The notes under the pieces are model-generated. The model was not told the DNA's origin. It searched no databases and saw nothing but the letters and a program-made list of their open reading frames with translations. A DNA stretch of 64,000 nt from Variovorax sp. PBL-H6 (GTDB lineage: Bacteria; Pseudomonadota; Gammaproteobacteria; Burkholderiales; Burkholderiaceae_C): contig NZ_LR594659.1 of the NCBI RefSeq assembly GCF_901827155.1, forward strand, positions 2,108,001 to 2,172,000, read 5' to 3'. Below, piece after piece: positions 8,577 to 17,271 of the stretch; position 1 is the stretch's first letter, and the number at the start of each line of letters is the position of its first letter. A program made the translations under genes and the position numbers.

Positions 8577-9287
8577 ATGCCGCGCCCGCTCGTCGCCGCG
8601 CTGGTGTGCGGCAGCCCCCACCGCAACCACGACTTCGATTTCGCGCGGCTGCGCCTCGCCCAGGCCCTCTACGATGCGCACGGCATCCGCACCGATTGCT
8701 ACAACGACTATGAGGATTCGGCCGGGATCCTCGGCGCCGACCTGCTCGTCAGCTACACCTCGCAGGTGCCGGTGAGCGACAAGGCGGGCACCGCGATCCG
8801 GCGCTTCCTGGATCGCGGCGGGCGCTGGTTCGCGTTGCATGCGAGCAACTCGGTCGCGGGCAACCACGCGATGCCGCGCATCCTCGGCACGCGTTTCATC
8901 TCGCACCCGAAGTACATGACCTTCACGGTCAAGGTGACGCGGCCGGAAGAGCCGCTGCTCCAAGGCATCGGCGACTTCGAAGTGCCCGACGAACTCTATT
9001 GCATCGAGGATGTCACCGAGGACCTCGACGTCCTGCTCCACGCGCGCTGGGGGGGCGAAGGGTTCGACGGCATCCAGTTCGGGGAAGCCGATCGTCCGAT
9101 GCTCTACCGCCGCGCCGTCGGCGAGGGCGGGGTGCTCTATCTGGCGCTCGGCCACGCCAATCGACCGTATGACAAGCCCCCGCACGTGCCCGAACAGCCC
9201 GACCATCGCGGTCCCTGGGACCTGCCGGTGTTCCAGGATCTGGTGAAGCGCGGCGTCGAATGGGCGGCGCAGCGGCGGCCGTTTTGA
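8577..9287 (+). CDS. ThuA-like domain protein
   Basis: A 236-residue protein with a ThuA-type, glutamine-amidotransferase-like fold. Seen: VAALVCGSPHRNHDFDFARL, GADLLVSYTSQVPVSDK, FLDRGGRWFALHASN, HPKYMTFTVKVTRPEEPLLQGI, YCIEDVTEDLDVLLHARW, and VLYLALGHA before the C-terminal conserved part PVFQDLVKRGVEWAA. ThuA members occur in trehalose and other sugar routes, but here the neighbours are acid-degrading enzymes, so the substrate is unclear. ATG 8577 starts 3 bp after the NIPSNAP stop, which makes it the last gene of a tight block of five. Confidence 0.75.
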   Translation: MPRPLVAALVCGSPHRNHDFDFARLRLAQALYDAHGIRTDCYNDYEDSAGILGADLLVSYTSQVPVSDKAGTAIRRFLDRGGRWFALHASNSVAGNHAMPRILGTRFISHPKYMTFTVKVTRPEEPLLQGIGDFEVPDELYCIEDVTEDLDVLLHARWGGEGFDGIQFGEADRPMLYRRAVGEGGVLYLALGHANRPYDKPPHVPEQPDHRGPWDLPVFQDLVKRGVEWAAQRRPF

Positions 9288-9587
9288 CCTCACCCTCTGG
9301 AAACAACGTGAAGATTGCCGTCGCCCACCACGATGGAGAGCTTCCTTGTTCCGAAAGCCCGGGTTGCTGCAGAAATCACGACCACGTTTGCGAGCCGGTA
9401 CACGCGCAGTGTTTCGCTGGCGGAGCTCATCTCACCCGAAGTGCTCCGAATCTGCGCACATCCGGCGACGGGAAAGAAATTTCTCATCGAGCCGTGGAAA
9501 GACTGATGATCGGATGCTCAGACGCTTTCGATCGCTCAGGGCGGGTTTGATCAAATGAAGCGCTTCGCGCGAGGAGAGAACCAATCC
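9288..9587. other. 300-bp gap with a possible gene fragment
   Basis: A + strand frame from ATG 9333 to 9506 encodes 57 residues whose second half (SLAELISPEVLRICAHPATG then KKFLIEPWKD) looks like a genuine protein end but is not assignable. It may be the surviving tail of a deleted gene, or a small protein without a known family. The end of the stretch holds the GAGGAGAGAA ribosome binding site of the acyl-CoA synthetase. Confidence 0.35.
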
Positions 9588-11228
9588 ATGAACTCGATGT
9601 TCGACCAGCACATGCCCCGCAACGAGGCGAATTTCGCGCCGATCACGCCGCTGTCCTTCATCCAGCGCGCGGCGGAGGTCTACCCGGCGCGGGTGGCCAT
9701 GGTCCACGGTCCGCTGCGCCGAACCTGGGCGGAGACCTACGAACGTTGTCGGCGTCTAGCCAGCGCGCTGAGCCGCCACGGCATCGGTCGCGGCGACACC
9801 GTCGCCGTGATGCTCCCCAACACTCCGCCCATGGTGGAGGCGCATTTCGGCGTGCCCATGGCCGGCGCGGTGCTCAATTCGCTCAACACCCGGCTGGACT
9901 CACAGACCCTGGCCTTCATGCTGGACCACGGCGAGGCGCGGGTGCTCATCGTCGACCCGGAATTCACGGGCGTGGTCGGCAAGGCGCTCGCGCTGCGCCA
10001 GCGCAAGGACCCAATCCTGCTTGTCGACGTTGAAGACGAGGTGTGGACGGGCCGCCAGGACCGGATCGGCAGCACCACCTACGAGGCCCTGCTGGCCGGT
10101 GGCGACCCGGCCTACGACTGGCAGCTGCCGGGCGACGAGTGGGACGCGATCGCGCTCAACTACACCAGCGGCACCACCGGCAACCCCAAGGGCGTGGTCT
10201 ACCACCACCGCGGAGCGGCGATCAACGCGATCTCCAACATCCTCGAGTGGGACATGCCCAAGCACCCGGTCTACCTCTGGACCCTGCCCATGTTCCATTG
10301 CAACGGCTGGTGCTTCCCCTGGACCGTGGCCGCCCGCGCCGGCGTGAACGTGTGCCTGCGCAAAGTGGAGGCTCAGGCCATGGCGGACGCGATCCGCGAG
10401 CACGGCGTGACCCACTACTGCGGCGCGCCCATCGTGCACAGCCTGCTGGTGAACGCCCCCGAGGAATTGAAGCGGGGCCTGCCGCACGGGGTGAAGGCCA
10501 TGGTCGCCGGCGCCGCGCCGCCGGCCTCCATGATCGAGGGCATGGAGCGCCTGGGCTTCGACCTCACCCACGTCTACGGCCTCACCGAGGTCTACGGCCC
10601 GGCCACCGCCTGCGCCAAGCACGAGGACTGGGACCGGCTCGAGATCGGCGAACGCGCGCACCTGAATGCCCGCCAGGGCGTGCGCTACCACCTGCAGCGC
10701 GATGCCCAGGTGCTGGACCCGCGAACCATGAAGCCCGTGCCCTGGGATGGCGAAACCATGGGCGAGATCATGTTCCGCGGCAACATCACGATGAAGGGCT
10801 ACCTCAAGAACGAGAAGGCCACGCAGGAGGCGTTCGCCGGCGGCTGGTTCCGCACCGGCGACCTGGCGGTGCAGCACCCCGACGGCTACATCAAGATCAA
10901 GGACCGCAGCAAGGACATCATCATCTCCGGCGGCGAGAACATCTCCTCCATCGAGGTGGAGGACGTGCTCTACCGCCACCCCGACGTGCTCGCGGCTGCT
11001 GTGGTGGCCAAGCCCGACCCGAAGTGGGGGGAGACGCCCTGCGCCTTCATCGAGCTCAAGGCGGGCGCGCAGGTGACGCCGGAGGAGATCGTCGCCCACT
11101 GCAAGAAGTACCTGGCCGGCTTCAAGGTGCCGCGTGCGGTGGAGTTCGGCGAACTCCCCAAGACCTCGACAGGCAAGCTGCAGAAGTTCGAGCTGCGCAA
11201 GCGGGCCGGTTCCACCACCCCGAGATAG
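9588..11228 (+). CDS. Acyl-CoA synthetase (AMP-forming, DmdB/medium-chain type)
   Basis: A 546-residue ANL-superfamily ligase that activates a carboxylic acid to its CoA thioester through an acyl-AMP. Motifs in order: the phosphate loop YTSGTTGNPKGVVYHH near residue 195; TLPMFHCNGW; AGAAPPAS; the A5 motif HVYGLTEVYGP; GGWFRTGDLA with the ATP-binding Asp; the hinge DRSKDIIISGGENIS; and the terminal lysine in PKTSTGKLQKFELRK. The NARQGVRYHLQ segment is typical of the 3-methylmercaptopropionate/medium-chain group. ATG 9588 follows GAGGAGA at proper distance; an ATG 33 bases upstream is less likely. It probably supplies the acyl-CoA end of the catabolic route encoded just upstream. Confidence 0.9.
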   Translation: MNSMFDQHMPRNEANFAPITPLSFIQRAAEVYPARVAMVHGPLRRTWAETYERCRRLASALSRHGIGRGDTVAVMLPNTPPMVEAHFGVPMAGAVLNSLNTRLDSQTLAFMLDHGEARVLIVDPEFTGVVGKALALRQRKDPILLVDVEDEVWTGRQDRIGSTTYEALLAGGDPAYDWQLPGDEWDAIALNYTSGTTGNPKGVVYHHRGAAINAISNILEWDMPKHPVYLWTLPMFHCNGWCFPWTVAARAGVNVCLRKVEAQAMADAIREHGVTHYCGAPIVHSLLVNAPEELKRGLPHGVKAMVAGAAPPASMIEGMERLGFDLTHVYGLTEVYGPATACAKHEDWDRLEIGERAHLNARQGVRYHLQRDAQVLDPRTMKPVPWDGETMGEIMFRGNITMKGYLKNEKATQEAFAGGWFRTGDLAVQHPDGYIKIKDRSKDIIISGGENISSIEVEDVLYRHPDVLAAAVVAKPDPKWGETPCAFIELKAGAQVTPEEIVAHCKKYLAGFKVPRAVEFGELPKTSTGKLQKFELRKRAGSTTPR

Positions 11229-11348
11229 CTTCAACGCGCAGGGGCTGATGACCACCATGCCAAGGCTCCGGCTCATTCGCGTCGCCAAGCGGAGACCATC
11301 GCTTTCGACTTGGGGCTGTCGGCCCTATGAGTGTCCGACTGAGCGCCA

Positions 11349-12305
11349 CTATTGACCCTCACGGGCCGAACGGCGCCATTGCCCGGGCGTCATTCCCATC
11401 CATTCGGCAAACGCACGCCGGAATGCTGCCTCGGATTGATACCCTACGGACTCGGCTACCGCCGCGGTTGTAATCCCCAGCTTCGTCAACTCGTTGGCGG
11501 CCAGACTCATGCGGATATCGGTCAACAGTTCGATGGCCGAGCGCCCTAGCTTTTCCTGAAAGTGCCGCATGAAGGTAGCGCGCGACATGCTGCACAAGTC
11601 GGCCAGCTGAGGCAGCTTCCAGGGGCGCGCCGGATCGGAAAACAGGGCAGAAATGGCTGGCGCCAGGCGTGGGTGGCCGGCCAACGCCAACAGGCCCGCG
11701 GGGGCGTGCTCGGATTCGCTTGCTGCACGCAGAACGAGTGTGAACAGCGCCGAGGAGAGCGCGTTCAGCACGGCATTCCCGCCCAGTTTGTCGCCGGTGG
11801 ACTCCAGCCGCATCAGGCCCATCAGACCCGCCAGGTGCTGTGAAGCGGAGCTGACACCTTCGTCGGTATTGCTGTCCGACGACCTTATGACGACATTCGT
11901 GGGCAGGTAATTGCGAATCAAGCGGTCATGCGGTTGCCTGATGAAGAACCTCCCGCACAACAGATCCAGACGCTCGCCTGAGCCATCGTTCTCGCTGAGC
12001 ATCCAACCTCCCGAATCTCGGCGATTGTGTGTGGGCGCCGGGGCCTCTCCACTGCCGTCGTCCAGCACGTGCTCCGAGCCATGAGGCAGCAGCACAATGT
12101 CACCGCCCACCAGTTCCGTAACCGTCTCCATCTTTGAATCTTTGAGAATGGCCCGGCCCTTGAGCACGATGTGGTAAGGAATCTCGTCTGCCGCGGACTG
12201 GGGCCACGAGACGCGCCATGGCGCGCCGTAAGCGCAGCGGACCTCCAGCCGGCCCGTGACGGTGATCATTTGCAGGAGCTGGCTCAGCCAGTCGACTTGG
12301 GACAT
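11349..12305 (-). CDS. AraC-family transcriptional regulator with N-terminal cupin domain
   Basis: A 318-residue regulator. Residues 1-190 form the AraC-type cupin (LEVRCAYGAPWRVSW; PYHIVLKGRAIL; GGDIVLLPHGSEHVL). The C-terminal ~100 residues carry two helix-turn-helix motifs (LPQLADLCSMSRATFMRHFQ and TTAAVAESVGYQSEAAFRRA) ending in GMTPGQWRR. This type often controls a nearby reductase gene. Here it lies directly downstream of two truncated genes on the same strand, so its original targets may be gone. ATG 12305 is chosen because the cupin starts there; the open frame continues upstream through the broken dehydrogenase gene. Confidence 0.88.
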   Translation of the reverse strand: MSQVDWLSQLLQMITVTGRLEVRCAYGAPWRVSWPQSAADEIPYHIVLKGRAILKDSKMETVTELVGGDIVLLPHGSEHVLDDGSGEAPAPTHNRRDSGGWMLSENDGSGERLDLLCGRFFIRQPHDRLIRNYLPTNVVIRSSDSNTDEGVSSASQHLAGLMGLMRLESTGDKLGGNAVLNALSSALFTLVLRAASESEHAPAGLLALAGHPRLAPAISALFSDPARPWKLPQLADLCSMSRATFMRHFQEKLGRSAIELLTDIRMSLAANELTKLGITTAAVAESVGYQSEAAFRRAFAEWMGMTPGQWRRSAREGQ

Positions 12306-12328
12306 TGGATTTCGGCTCGTGAAAGTGC

Positions 12329-12592
12329 TCAACGCTGGCCCACCGAGAGTCCGGTCGTGCCATAGCCAAGAGCGGTGACCACTCCGGCGAACTCGTGTCC
12401 CGGGATGGACGGTGTTCGGTCGCGGCTGACGCGATCGGTCCAGGTCGAAGGCCACTCCAACTCAGTGCCGACGAATCCCGACGCATGAACCTGAACGACG
12501 ACGTCGTTGATCGCAGGCACCGGGTCGGGGCGCTCCACCAGCTTCATCCCGGCCTTTCCTGCCGCCGGGTCGGTAACGACAATCGCTTTCAT
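12329..12592 (-). pseudogene. Zinc-type alcohol dehydrogenase, only the first 87 residues remain
   Basis: The peptide starts MKAIVVTDPAAGKAGMKLVE and continues into the GroES-like fold of medium-chain dehydrogenases (VVVQVHASGFVGTELEWP, SIPGHEFAGVVTALGYG, GLSVGQR). In the family VGQR is followed by a further ~250 residues with the Rossmann domain. Here a TGA follows at once, and the AraC gene begins 23 bp later. The gene was therefore cut by a deletion with its junction near 12330. Its ATG overlaps the stop of the preceding truncated gene (ATGA), showing a former operon. Confidence 0.82.
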
Positions 12593-12939
12593 GAGGTCTC
12601 TCCTTGTTGACTTACCTGGTCAGGGGGAAAGTCTTGCTCAAGATCGAACACGTTGTTGAAGAAGTTCGTCAGAGAGTACATGGCGAGTGCGACGATTTCG
12701 ATGACGTGTGCGTCCGTGTAGCCAGCATCGCGAACGGCTCGCAGATCAGCGTCGCTGACCTTGCCGCGGTTCTCTATGACTTTGCGCGCGAATTGGACGG
12801 CAGCGTGCCGCTTCGGATCGGTGGCTTGTCCCCGCCGAGCGAGGATGATTTCGTCGGCAGACATCTTGGCCATCCGCTCGGCCACGCGCCTGGGGGCTGC
12901 GCTGCTCGATGGTGCAAACTTGCGCGAGTCCCACTGCAA
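12589..12939 (-). pseudogene. Carboxymuconolactone decarboxylase-like (AhpD-like) protein, N-terminus lost
   Basis: The C-terminal half is well preserved (KMSADEIILARRGQATDPKR, FARKVIENRGKVSDADL, VRDAGYTDAHVIEIVALAMY, NFFNNVF). The first ~80 residues, which carry the redox CxxC and the catalytic His, are absent. The residues upstream of KMSADE (QWDSRKFAPSSSAAPRRVAE) resemble no family member. The remaining 116 codons could still be read from a GTG/ATG-like start but should be inactive. The 5' break abuts the divergent Nudix gene at 12958, which looks like the other side of a deletion or insertion. Confidence 0.72.
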
Positions 12940-12957
12940 ACGATCGGGCAGGCCCCC

Positions 12958-13434
12958 ATGATTTCAGTCCATCTTGACGGTCAGCGCTTCCAGGTCCGTG
13001 CTGCGGCCATCGTGCTCGATGCCGGTCACCTGCTCGTGCATCGTGCGCCGGGCGACGCGCACTGGGCGCTGCCGGGCGGCCGCGTCGAGGTCGGCGAAGC
13101 CGCGTCGGCAACGGTCGTGCGCGAGATGAGGGAAGAACTCGGCGAAGCGGTCGAATGCGGCCCTCTCGTCCATGTCGCCGAGAATTTCTTCGACCTTGCG
13201 GGCCGGCGCAACCACGAGATCGGCTTCTATTTCCGCGTTGCGCTCGATCCGTACTCTAGCGTGCTTGACAAGGATCGAGTCCACCACGGCATCGAGACCC
13301 ACCTGAAGCTGGAGTTCCGCTGGTTCGCACTCGGGGAGCTCGCGTCGATCAACCTGCGGCCGACCTTTCTGGCGGCCTCACTGCTGTCCGATCCGCTGGT
13401 GTTCTCGCATGCGGTGCAGCGCGAGTACCCCTGA
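12958..13434 (+). CDS. Nudix hydrolase
   Basis: A 158-residue Nudix protein that hydrolyses a nucleoside diphosphate linked to another moiety. The Nudix box spans about residues 40-63 (GGRVEVGEAASATVVREM then REELGE) and contains the full set of metal-binding glutamates. Flanking strands are RAAAIVLDAGHLLVHR before the box and FFDLAGRRNHEIGFYFRV after it. ATG 12958 is at the family start. The gene is flanked by a truncated gene on the left and converges with the dehydrogenase gene on the right, so there is no operon context. Substrate not predictable. Confidence 0.9.
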   Translation: MISVHLDGQRFQVRAAAIVLDAGHLLVHRAPGDAHWALPGGRVEVGEAASATVVREMREELGEAVECGPLVHVAENFFDLAGRRNHEIGFYFRVALDPYSSVLDKDRVHHGIETHLKLEFRWFALGELASINLRPTFLAASLLSDPLVFSHAVQREYP

Positions 13435-13592
13435 GGTCGGAGCGCCGCCCGCCTTGACGATGCGATGAGCGACGACCTCCAGAGATCAACTGCTCCGAGG
13501 CGCGGTCCACCAGTGGCTTGGCGGGAAGCTCGTTGTGAGCCTCGCGTCAGTTTCGTTCAGCCAGTTGAGCCCGGGCGCAGGGACACGTCTAC

Positions 13593-14630
13593 CTAATCGA
13601 AGTTCAGGATGACCTTCATCGCCTGAGATCGATCGGCCGCCAGCGCGAAGGCGCGGGCCGAGTCGCGGTACGACAGCGTGGCCGAAATCAGCGGCTTGAC
13701 GTCGACAAGCCCCTTGTTCAGGAGCTCCACGGCTACAGCGAATTCCTCGTGAAAACGGAAGGCGCCTCGCAGGTCGAACTCCTTGGCCACGATGGTGTTG
13801 ATGGGCAGCTGGATCTCACCGCCGGCCAAGCCCAGCTGCACGATGATTCCGCGTGGCCGCAGCGCCTCGAAGGCGCCGACCAGAGCGCGCGGGTTGCCGC
13901 TGGCCTCGAGCAGCACGTCGAAGCTGCCCTTGTCAGCCGTGAAGCGCCGCAGGCCCTCGGGCTCTTCGGCCACATTGACGACCTCGTCGGCGCCGACCTT
14001 GAGGGCCTTGTCGAGTGTGAGCACGCCGACGTCCGTGGCCACGATGTGAGCCGCCCCCGCACGGCGTGCGGCGATGATCGCCAACGCGCCGATCGGCCCG
14101 CATCCGGTCACCAGGACGCGCCGGCCCAGCAGCGGACCCGCACGGCCCACCGCGTGCAGCGCCACCGACAGGGGCTCGGCCATCGAGCCCTCGCCGTCGC
14201 TGACCGAATCCGCCAGCTTATGGGCTTGGTGGGTCTCGACGATGATCTGCTGGCGGAATGCGCCTTGCACGTGCGGGTTGCGCATCGCACTGCCGTAGTA
14301 GCGCATATCCAGGCAGTGGTTCTGCAGCCCCTGCTGACAGTAGCGGCAGAGCCCGCACGGCCGGCTCGGGCTGATCGCGATGCGCTCGCCCGGTCGGAAG
14401 CCTGTGACGGCGGACCCCACCGCCTCTAGGGTCCCGGCCACCTCGTGCCCCAGCACCATCGGCTGCTGGATGCGCACGGTGCCGAAGCCGCCGTGCTGGT
14501 AGTAGTGAAGGTCCGATCCGCAGATGCCGCCGCAGCGCACGCGCACCTGCAACTGGTCGGCGCCGAGTTCGGGGGTCTCGATCTCCTCGACGCGCAGGTC
14601 GCCGGGGGCGTGGATGACAAGTGCTTCCAT
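13593..14630 (-). CDS. Zinc-dependent medium-chain dehydrogenase, L-idonate 5-dehydrogenase-like
   Basis: A 345-residue zinc alcohol dehydrogenase. Catalytic zinc: Cys in GGICGSDLHYY, His-Glu in VLGHEVAG, and the distal site. The structural-zinc lobe has four cysteines (RPCGLCRYCQQGLQNHC). The NAD(P) site is VTGCGPIGALA, followed by VATDV with Asp, suggesting NAD. The sequence most resembles IdnD/sorbitol-type dehydrogenases, oxidising L-idonate to 5-ketogluconate. It lies 8 bp downstream of a gluconate 5-dehydrogenase-like SDR, the usual IdnD-IdnO pairing. It is the last gene of a five-gene minus-strand unit beginning at 18480. The exact polyol acid is inferred. Confidence 0.82.
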   Translation of the reverse strand: MEALVIHAPGDLRVEEIETPELGADQLQVRVRCGGICGSDLHYYQHGGFGTVRIQQPMVLGHEVAGTLEAVGSAVTGFRPGERIAISPSRPCGLCRYCQQGLQNHCLDMRYYGSAMRNPHVQGAFRQQIIVETHQAHKLADSVSDGEGSMAEPLSVALHAVGRAGPLLGRRVLVTGCGPIGALAIIAARRAGAAHIVATDVGVLTLDKALKVGADEVVNVAEEPEGLRRFTADKGSFDVLLEASGNPRALVGAFEALRPRGIIVQLGLAGGEIQLPINTIVAKEFDLRGAFRFHEEFAVAVELLNKGLVDVKPLISATLSYRDSARAFALAADRSQAMKVILNFD

Positions 14631-14638
14631 GGTATTTC

Positions 14639-15412
14639 TCAGAGGGTTGCAGTCACGCCGCCATCGACGTACAGGATGTGGCCATTGACGAAGTTGGAGG
14701 CATCGCTCGACAGGAACACCGCTGCCCCCATCAGGTCCTCGACGTCGCCCCAGCGCCGCGAGGGCGTGCGCCCGACCAGCCACTTCGTGAACTCCTCGTT
14801 CTTGACCAGCGCATCGGTCAGCTCGGTCTTGAAATAGCCCGGCCCGAGGCCGTTGACCTGGATCCCGTGCTGGCCCCAGTCGATCGCCATGCCCTTGGTC
14901 AGCATCTTCACGGCGCCCTTGCTGGCGGTGTAGGGCGCAATGCCGGGGCGGCCGAGTTCGCTCTGCACCGAGCAGATGTTGACGATCTTCCCGCGCCCGC
15001 GCGCAATCATGTGTTGCGCGACCGCCTTGCCGACCAGAAACACGCTGTCGACGTTGGTCTTCATGAGCTCGTGCCAGTGGGCTTCATCGAACTGGTCGAG
15101 CGGCCCGCGCCGCTGCATGCCGGCGTTGTTGACGAGGATGTCGATGGGCCCGATGTCGGTCTCGATGCGCCCGATCGCCTCGTCGACGGCCGCTCCCGAG
15201 GTGACGTCGAATGCGGCGGTGAAGACCGTGGCGCCTTCGTCCCGCAACTGCGCAGCAGCCTGCTCGAGCTTGGCCGCGTTGCGCGCGTTCAGGATCACGC
15301 GGGCACCGGCGCCTGCGAGTCCGCGCGCCAGCGCAAAACCGATGCCGGCACTGGAGCCGGTAATGAGCGCAGTGCGCCCGCTGAGATCGAAACGCTTGAG
15401 AATGGGGTTCAC
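14639..15412 (-). CDS. SDR, gluconate 5-dehydrogenase-like
   Basis: A 257-residue SDR. The cofactor motif is TGSSAGIG (residues 18-25), with NNAG followed by MQRRGPLDQF; catalytic residues lie in NICSVQSELGRPGIAPYTASKGAVK (Ser, Tyr and Lys). The end is GHILYVDGGVTATL. The MQRR segment and the SVQSE stretch are characteristic of IdnO/Gno, which reduces 5-ketogluconate to D-gluconate. The gene sits between a 2-hydroxyacid dehydrogenase and the IdnD-like gene, all on one strand. Together they would interconvert idonate, ketogluconates and gluconate. Confidence 0.82.
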   Translation of the reverse strand: MNPILKRFDLSGRTALITGSSAGIGFALARGLAGAGARVILNARNAAKLEQAAAQLRDEGATVFTAAFDVTSGAAVDEAIGRIETDIGPIDILVNNAGMQRRGPLDQFDEAHWHELMKTNVDSVFLVGKAVAQHMIARGRGKIVNICSVQSELGRPGIAPYTASKGAVKMLTKGMAIDWGQHGIQVNGLGPGYFKTELTDALVKNEEFTKWLVGRTPSRRWGDVEDLMGAAVFLSSDASNFVNGHILYVDGGVTATL

Positions 15413-15517
15413 GTCTGTGTCCTGAAATCCGGTTGAACAACGGAGGAAGGAATGGAATGTTCACATAGATGAACCGAGTCCGAGCAGCTCATCGCGAAGA
15501 TGCCCTTCGCGTCCTGC

Positions 15518-16522
15518 TCATCGCCGATCGGTCGAAAGCACTTCTGCATTGACCGGGCTCGGTGGCTGGCCCCCGCATGGGCCAGCACCCAATGCAGCGA
15601 TCAGGTTGTCGACGGTGAGCGACGCCATGGCCCGGCGCGTCTGAATCGACGCGCTCCCGATGTGCGGCGTCAGCACCACGTTCGGCAAGCCGAGCAGCGC
15701 TGGATGGACCATGGGCTCTCCTTCGAAGACGTCGAGCCCGGCCGCCGCGAGCGTGCCGGCCCGCAGTGCTGCGGCGAGCGCCGCATCGTCAACGATCCCG
15801 CCTCGCGCGATGTTCGTCAGAGTGGCTGTGGGCTTCATCTGCGCCAGTTCCCCAGCCCCGATCGCATGATGCGACGACTCCGAGTAGGGCAGCACCAGCA
15901 CCAGGTGATCGGCTTCGCGCAACAAGGTTGCCTTGTCCACATAGAGGGCACCACTCTCGGTTTCGGCCTCGGGGCTCAAGCGCGAGCGGTTGTGATAGAT
16001 CACCTGCATGCCGAAGCCAAGCGACCCGCGGCGTGCGACCGCACGGCCGATGCGGCCCATGCCGAGAATGCCCAGTGTCGCGCCATGCACGTCCGGGCCC
16101 GCGAACATGTCGAAGATCCCTGTCTTGGTCCAGTCGCCCTGCCGTACAAAGCGCTCGGATTCGCCGATGCGCCTGGCAGCGGCCATCATCAGCGCGAAAC
16201 CGAAGTCGGCCGTGGTTTCCGTGAGGACATCGGGTGTGTTGGTCACCAACACGCCGCGCTGGGTGCAGGCCTCGACATCCACGTTGTTGTAGCCCACGCC
16301 GACATTGCAAACTGCCTTGACCGTGGGGCATGCATCTAGGAGGGCCGCGTCGATGCGGTCGCTGCCATGGCTCATCACACCTTGCTTGCCGTGCAGGCGC
16401 CGCCTGAGTTCGGCGGGGTCCCAGAGGGTGTCGTGAGGGTTGTCTTCGACGTCGAAGTGCTCGCGCAGGCGTTCGACGATGTCGGGGAACGTGGCACGGG
16501 TGACGAGAACGGCGGGCTTCAT
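15518..16522 (-). CDS. D-isomer-specific 2-hydroxyacid dehydrogenase (2-ketogluconate/glyoxylate reductase type)
   Basis: A 334-residue member of the D-2-hydroxyacid dehydrogenases. NAD(P) site GILGMGRIGRAVARR (about residues 150-164), then YHNRSRL whose Asn-Arg-Ser points to NADPH. Catalytic Arg in TNIARGGIVDD, Glu in DVFEGEP, and His in LTPHIGSAS. The substrate-binding start is VGVGYNNVDVEA and TNTPDVLTETTADF. It resembles GhrB/TkrA, which reduce 2-ketogluconate, hydroxypyruvate and glyoxylate. Position beside idonate and gluconate dehydrogenase genes favours a ketoaldonate substrate, as in the ketogluconate network. Cytosolic. Confidence 0.86.
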   Translation of the reverse strand: MKPAVLVTRATFPDIVERLREHFDVEDNPHDTLWDPAELRRRLHGKQGVMSHGSDRIDAALLDACPTVKAVCNVGVGYNNVDVEACTQRGVLVTNTPDVLTETTADFGFALMMAAARRIGESERFVRQGDWTKTGIFDMFAGPDVHGATLGILGMGRIGRAVARRGSLGFGMQVIYHNRSRLSPEAETESGALYVDKATLLREADHLVLVLPYSESSHHAIGAGELAQMKPTATLTNIARGGIVDDAALAAALRAGTLAAAGLDVFEGEPMVHPALLGLPNVVLTPHIGSASIQTRRAMASLTVDNLIAALGAGPCGGQPPSPVNAEVLSTDRR

Positions 16523-16558
16523 TGATGGCTCGAAATTGCGTTATCCATGGCAGCTTGG

Positions 16559-17230
16559 TCAGTTGGGGCAGCGTGCTTCGAGCGCATCCACGAAGCTGCG
16601 GCCCCAGCGACCTTCCTTCATGGCGCGCAGGGTTTCAGCTTCGGTGCCGAGGTGGGCCCGGGCCCTCTCGATCAGCCACTCGGCATCGTTCGGCGAGAAC
16701 GCCATCAGGCCGTCCTGGTCGCCGACCACGACATCGCCGGGGTTCACGAGCATGCCTCCTACCGACACCGGCACATTGATTTCGCCGGGGCCGTCCTTGT
16801 ACGGCCCACGGTGATTCACGCCGCGCGCATAGACCGGGAAGTCACGCGCCCGGATCTCGGCGACATCACGAATCGCGCCATCGAGCACAACCCCGACCGT
16901 GCCGATCGTGGCCGCGTAGAACGACAGGATGCCGCCGATGACCGCATTGGACAGGCAGCCGTCGGCATCGATCACGATCACATCGCCGGGCCGGCAGAAC
17001 TCGAAGGCGCGCAACAGCGTCAGGTTGTCTCCGCCACGGGACTTGATCGTGACGGCAGTGCCTGCCATCGTGCCGGGGCCCGGCCGGTGATAGGCGTTGA
17101 GCCCGACGCTGCCGATGTTGCGATGCATGTTGTCGCTGAGCGCGGCAACGGGGATGTCTCGCAGCGCGGCGATGTGCGCCGGATTGACTTGCGGTGCGGA
17201 CGGGTTCTTGCGGATGGCCTTGAATTCCAT
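16559..17230 (-). CDS. RraA-like family protein (possible 4-hydroxy-4-methyl-2-oxoglutarate/oxaloacetate aldolase)
   Basis: A 223-residue RraA-like protein. It has the family's swivelling beta/alpha core: AALSDNMHRNIG, AGTAVTIKSRGGDNL, FCRPGDVIVIDADG, GILSFYAATIGTVGVVLDGA with IRDVAEI, and PVSVGGMLVNPGDVVVGDQDG. The Asp and Arg of GAIRD and the GD of GDQDG are the metal and substrate residues in the aldolase members (class II, divalent metal). Some members instead inhibit RNase E, but the C-terminal extension and metabolic neighbours favour an enzyme. It sits 42 bp downstream of the aminotransferase and 37 bp before the hydroxyacid dehydrogenase. Confidence 0.82.
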   Translation of the reverse strand: MEFKAIRKNPSAPQVNPAHIAALRDIPVAALSDNMHRNIGSVGLNAYHRPGPGTMAGTAVTIKSRGGDNLTLLRAFEFCRPGDVIVIDADGCLSNAVIGGILSFYAATIGTVGVVLDGAIRDVAEIRARDFPVYARGVNHRGPYKDGPGEINVPVSVGGMLVNPGDVVVGDQDGLMAFSPNDAEWLIERARAHLGTEAETLRAMKEGRWGRSFVDALEARCPN

Positions 17231-17271
17231 GGAAGTCTCCAGTTCGGTGTTCGGTTTCGGCGGGGGAGGGC

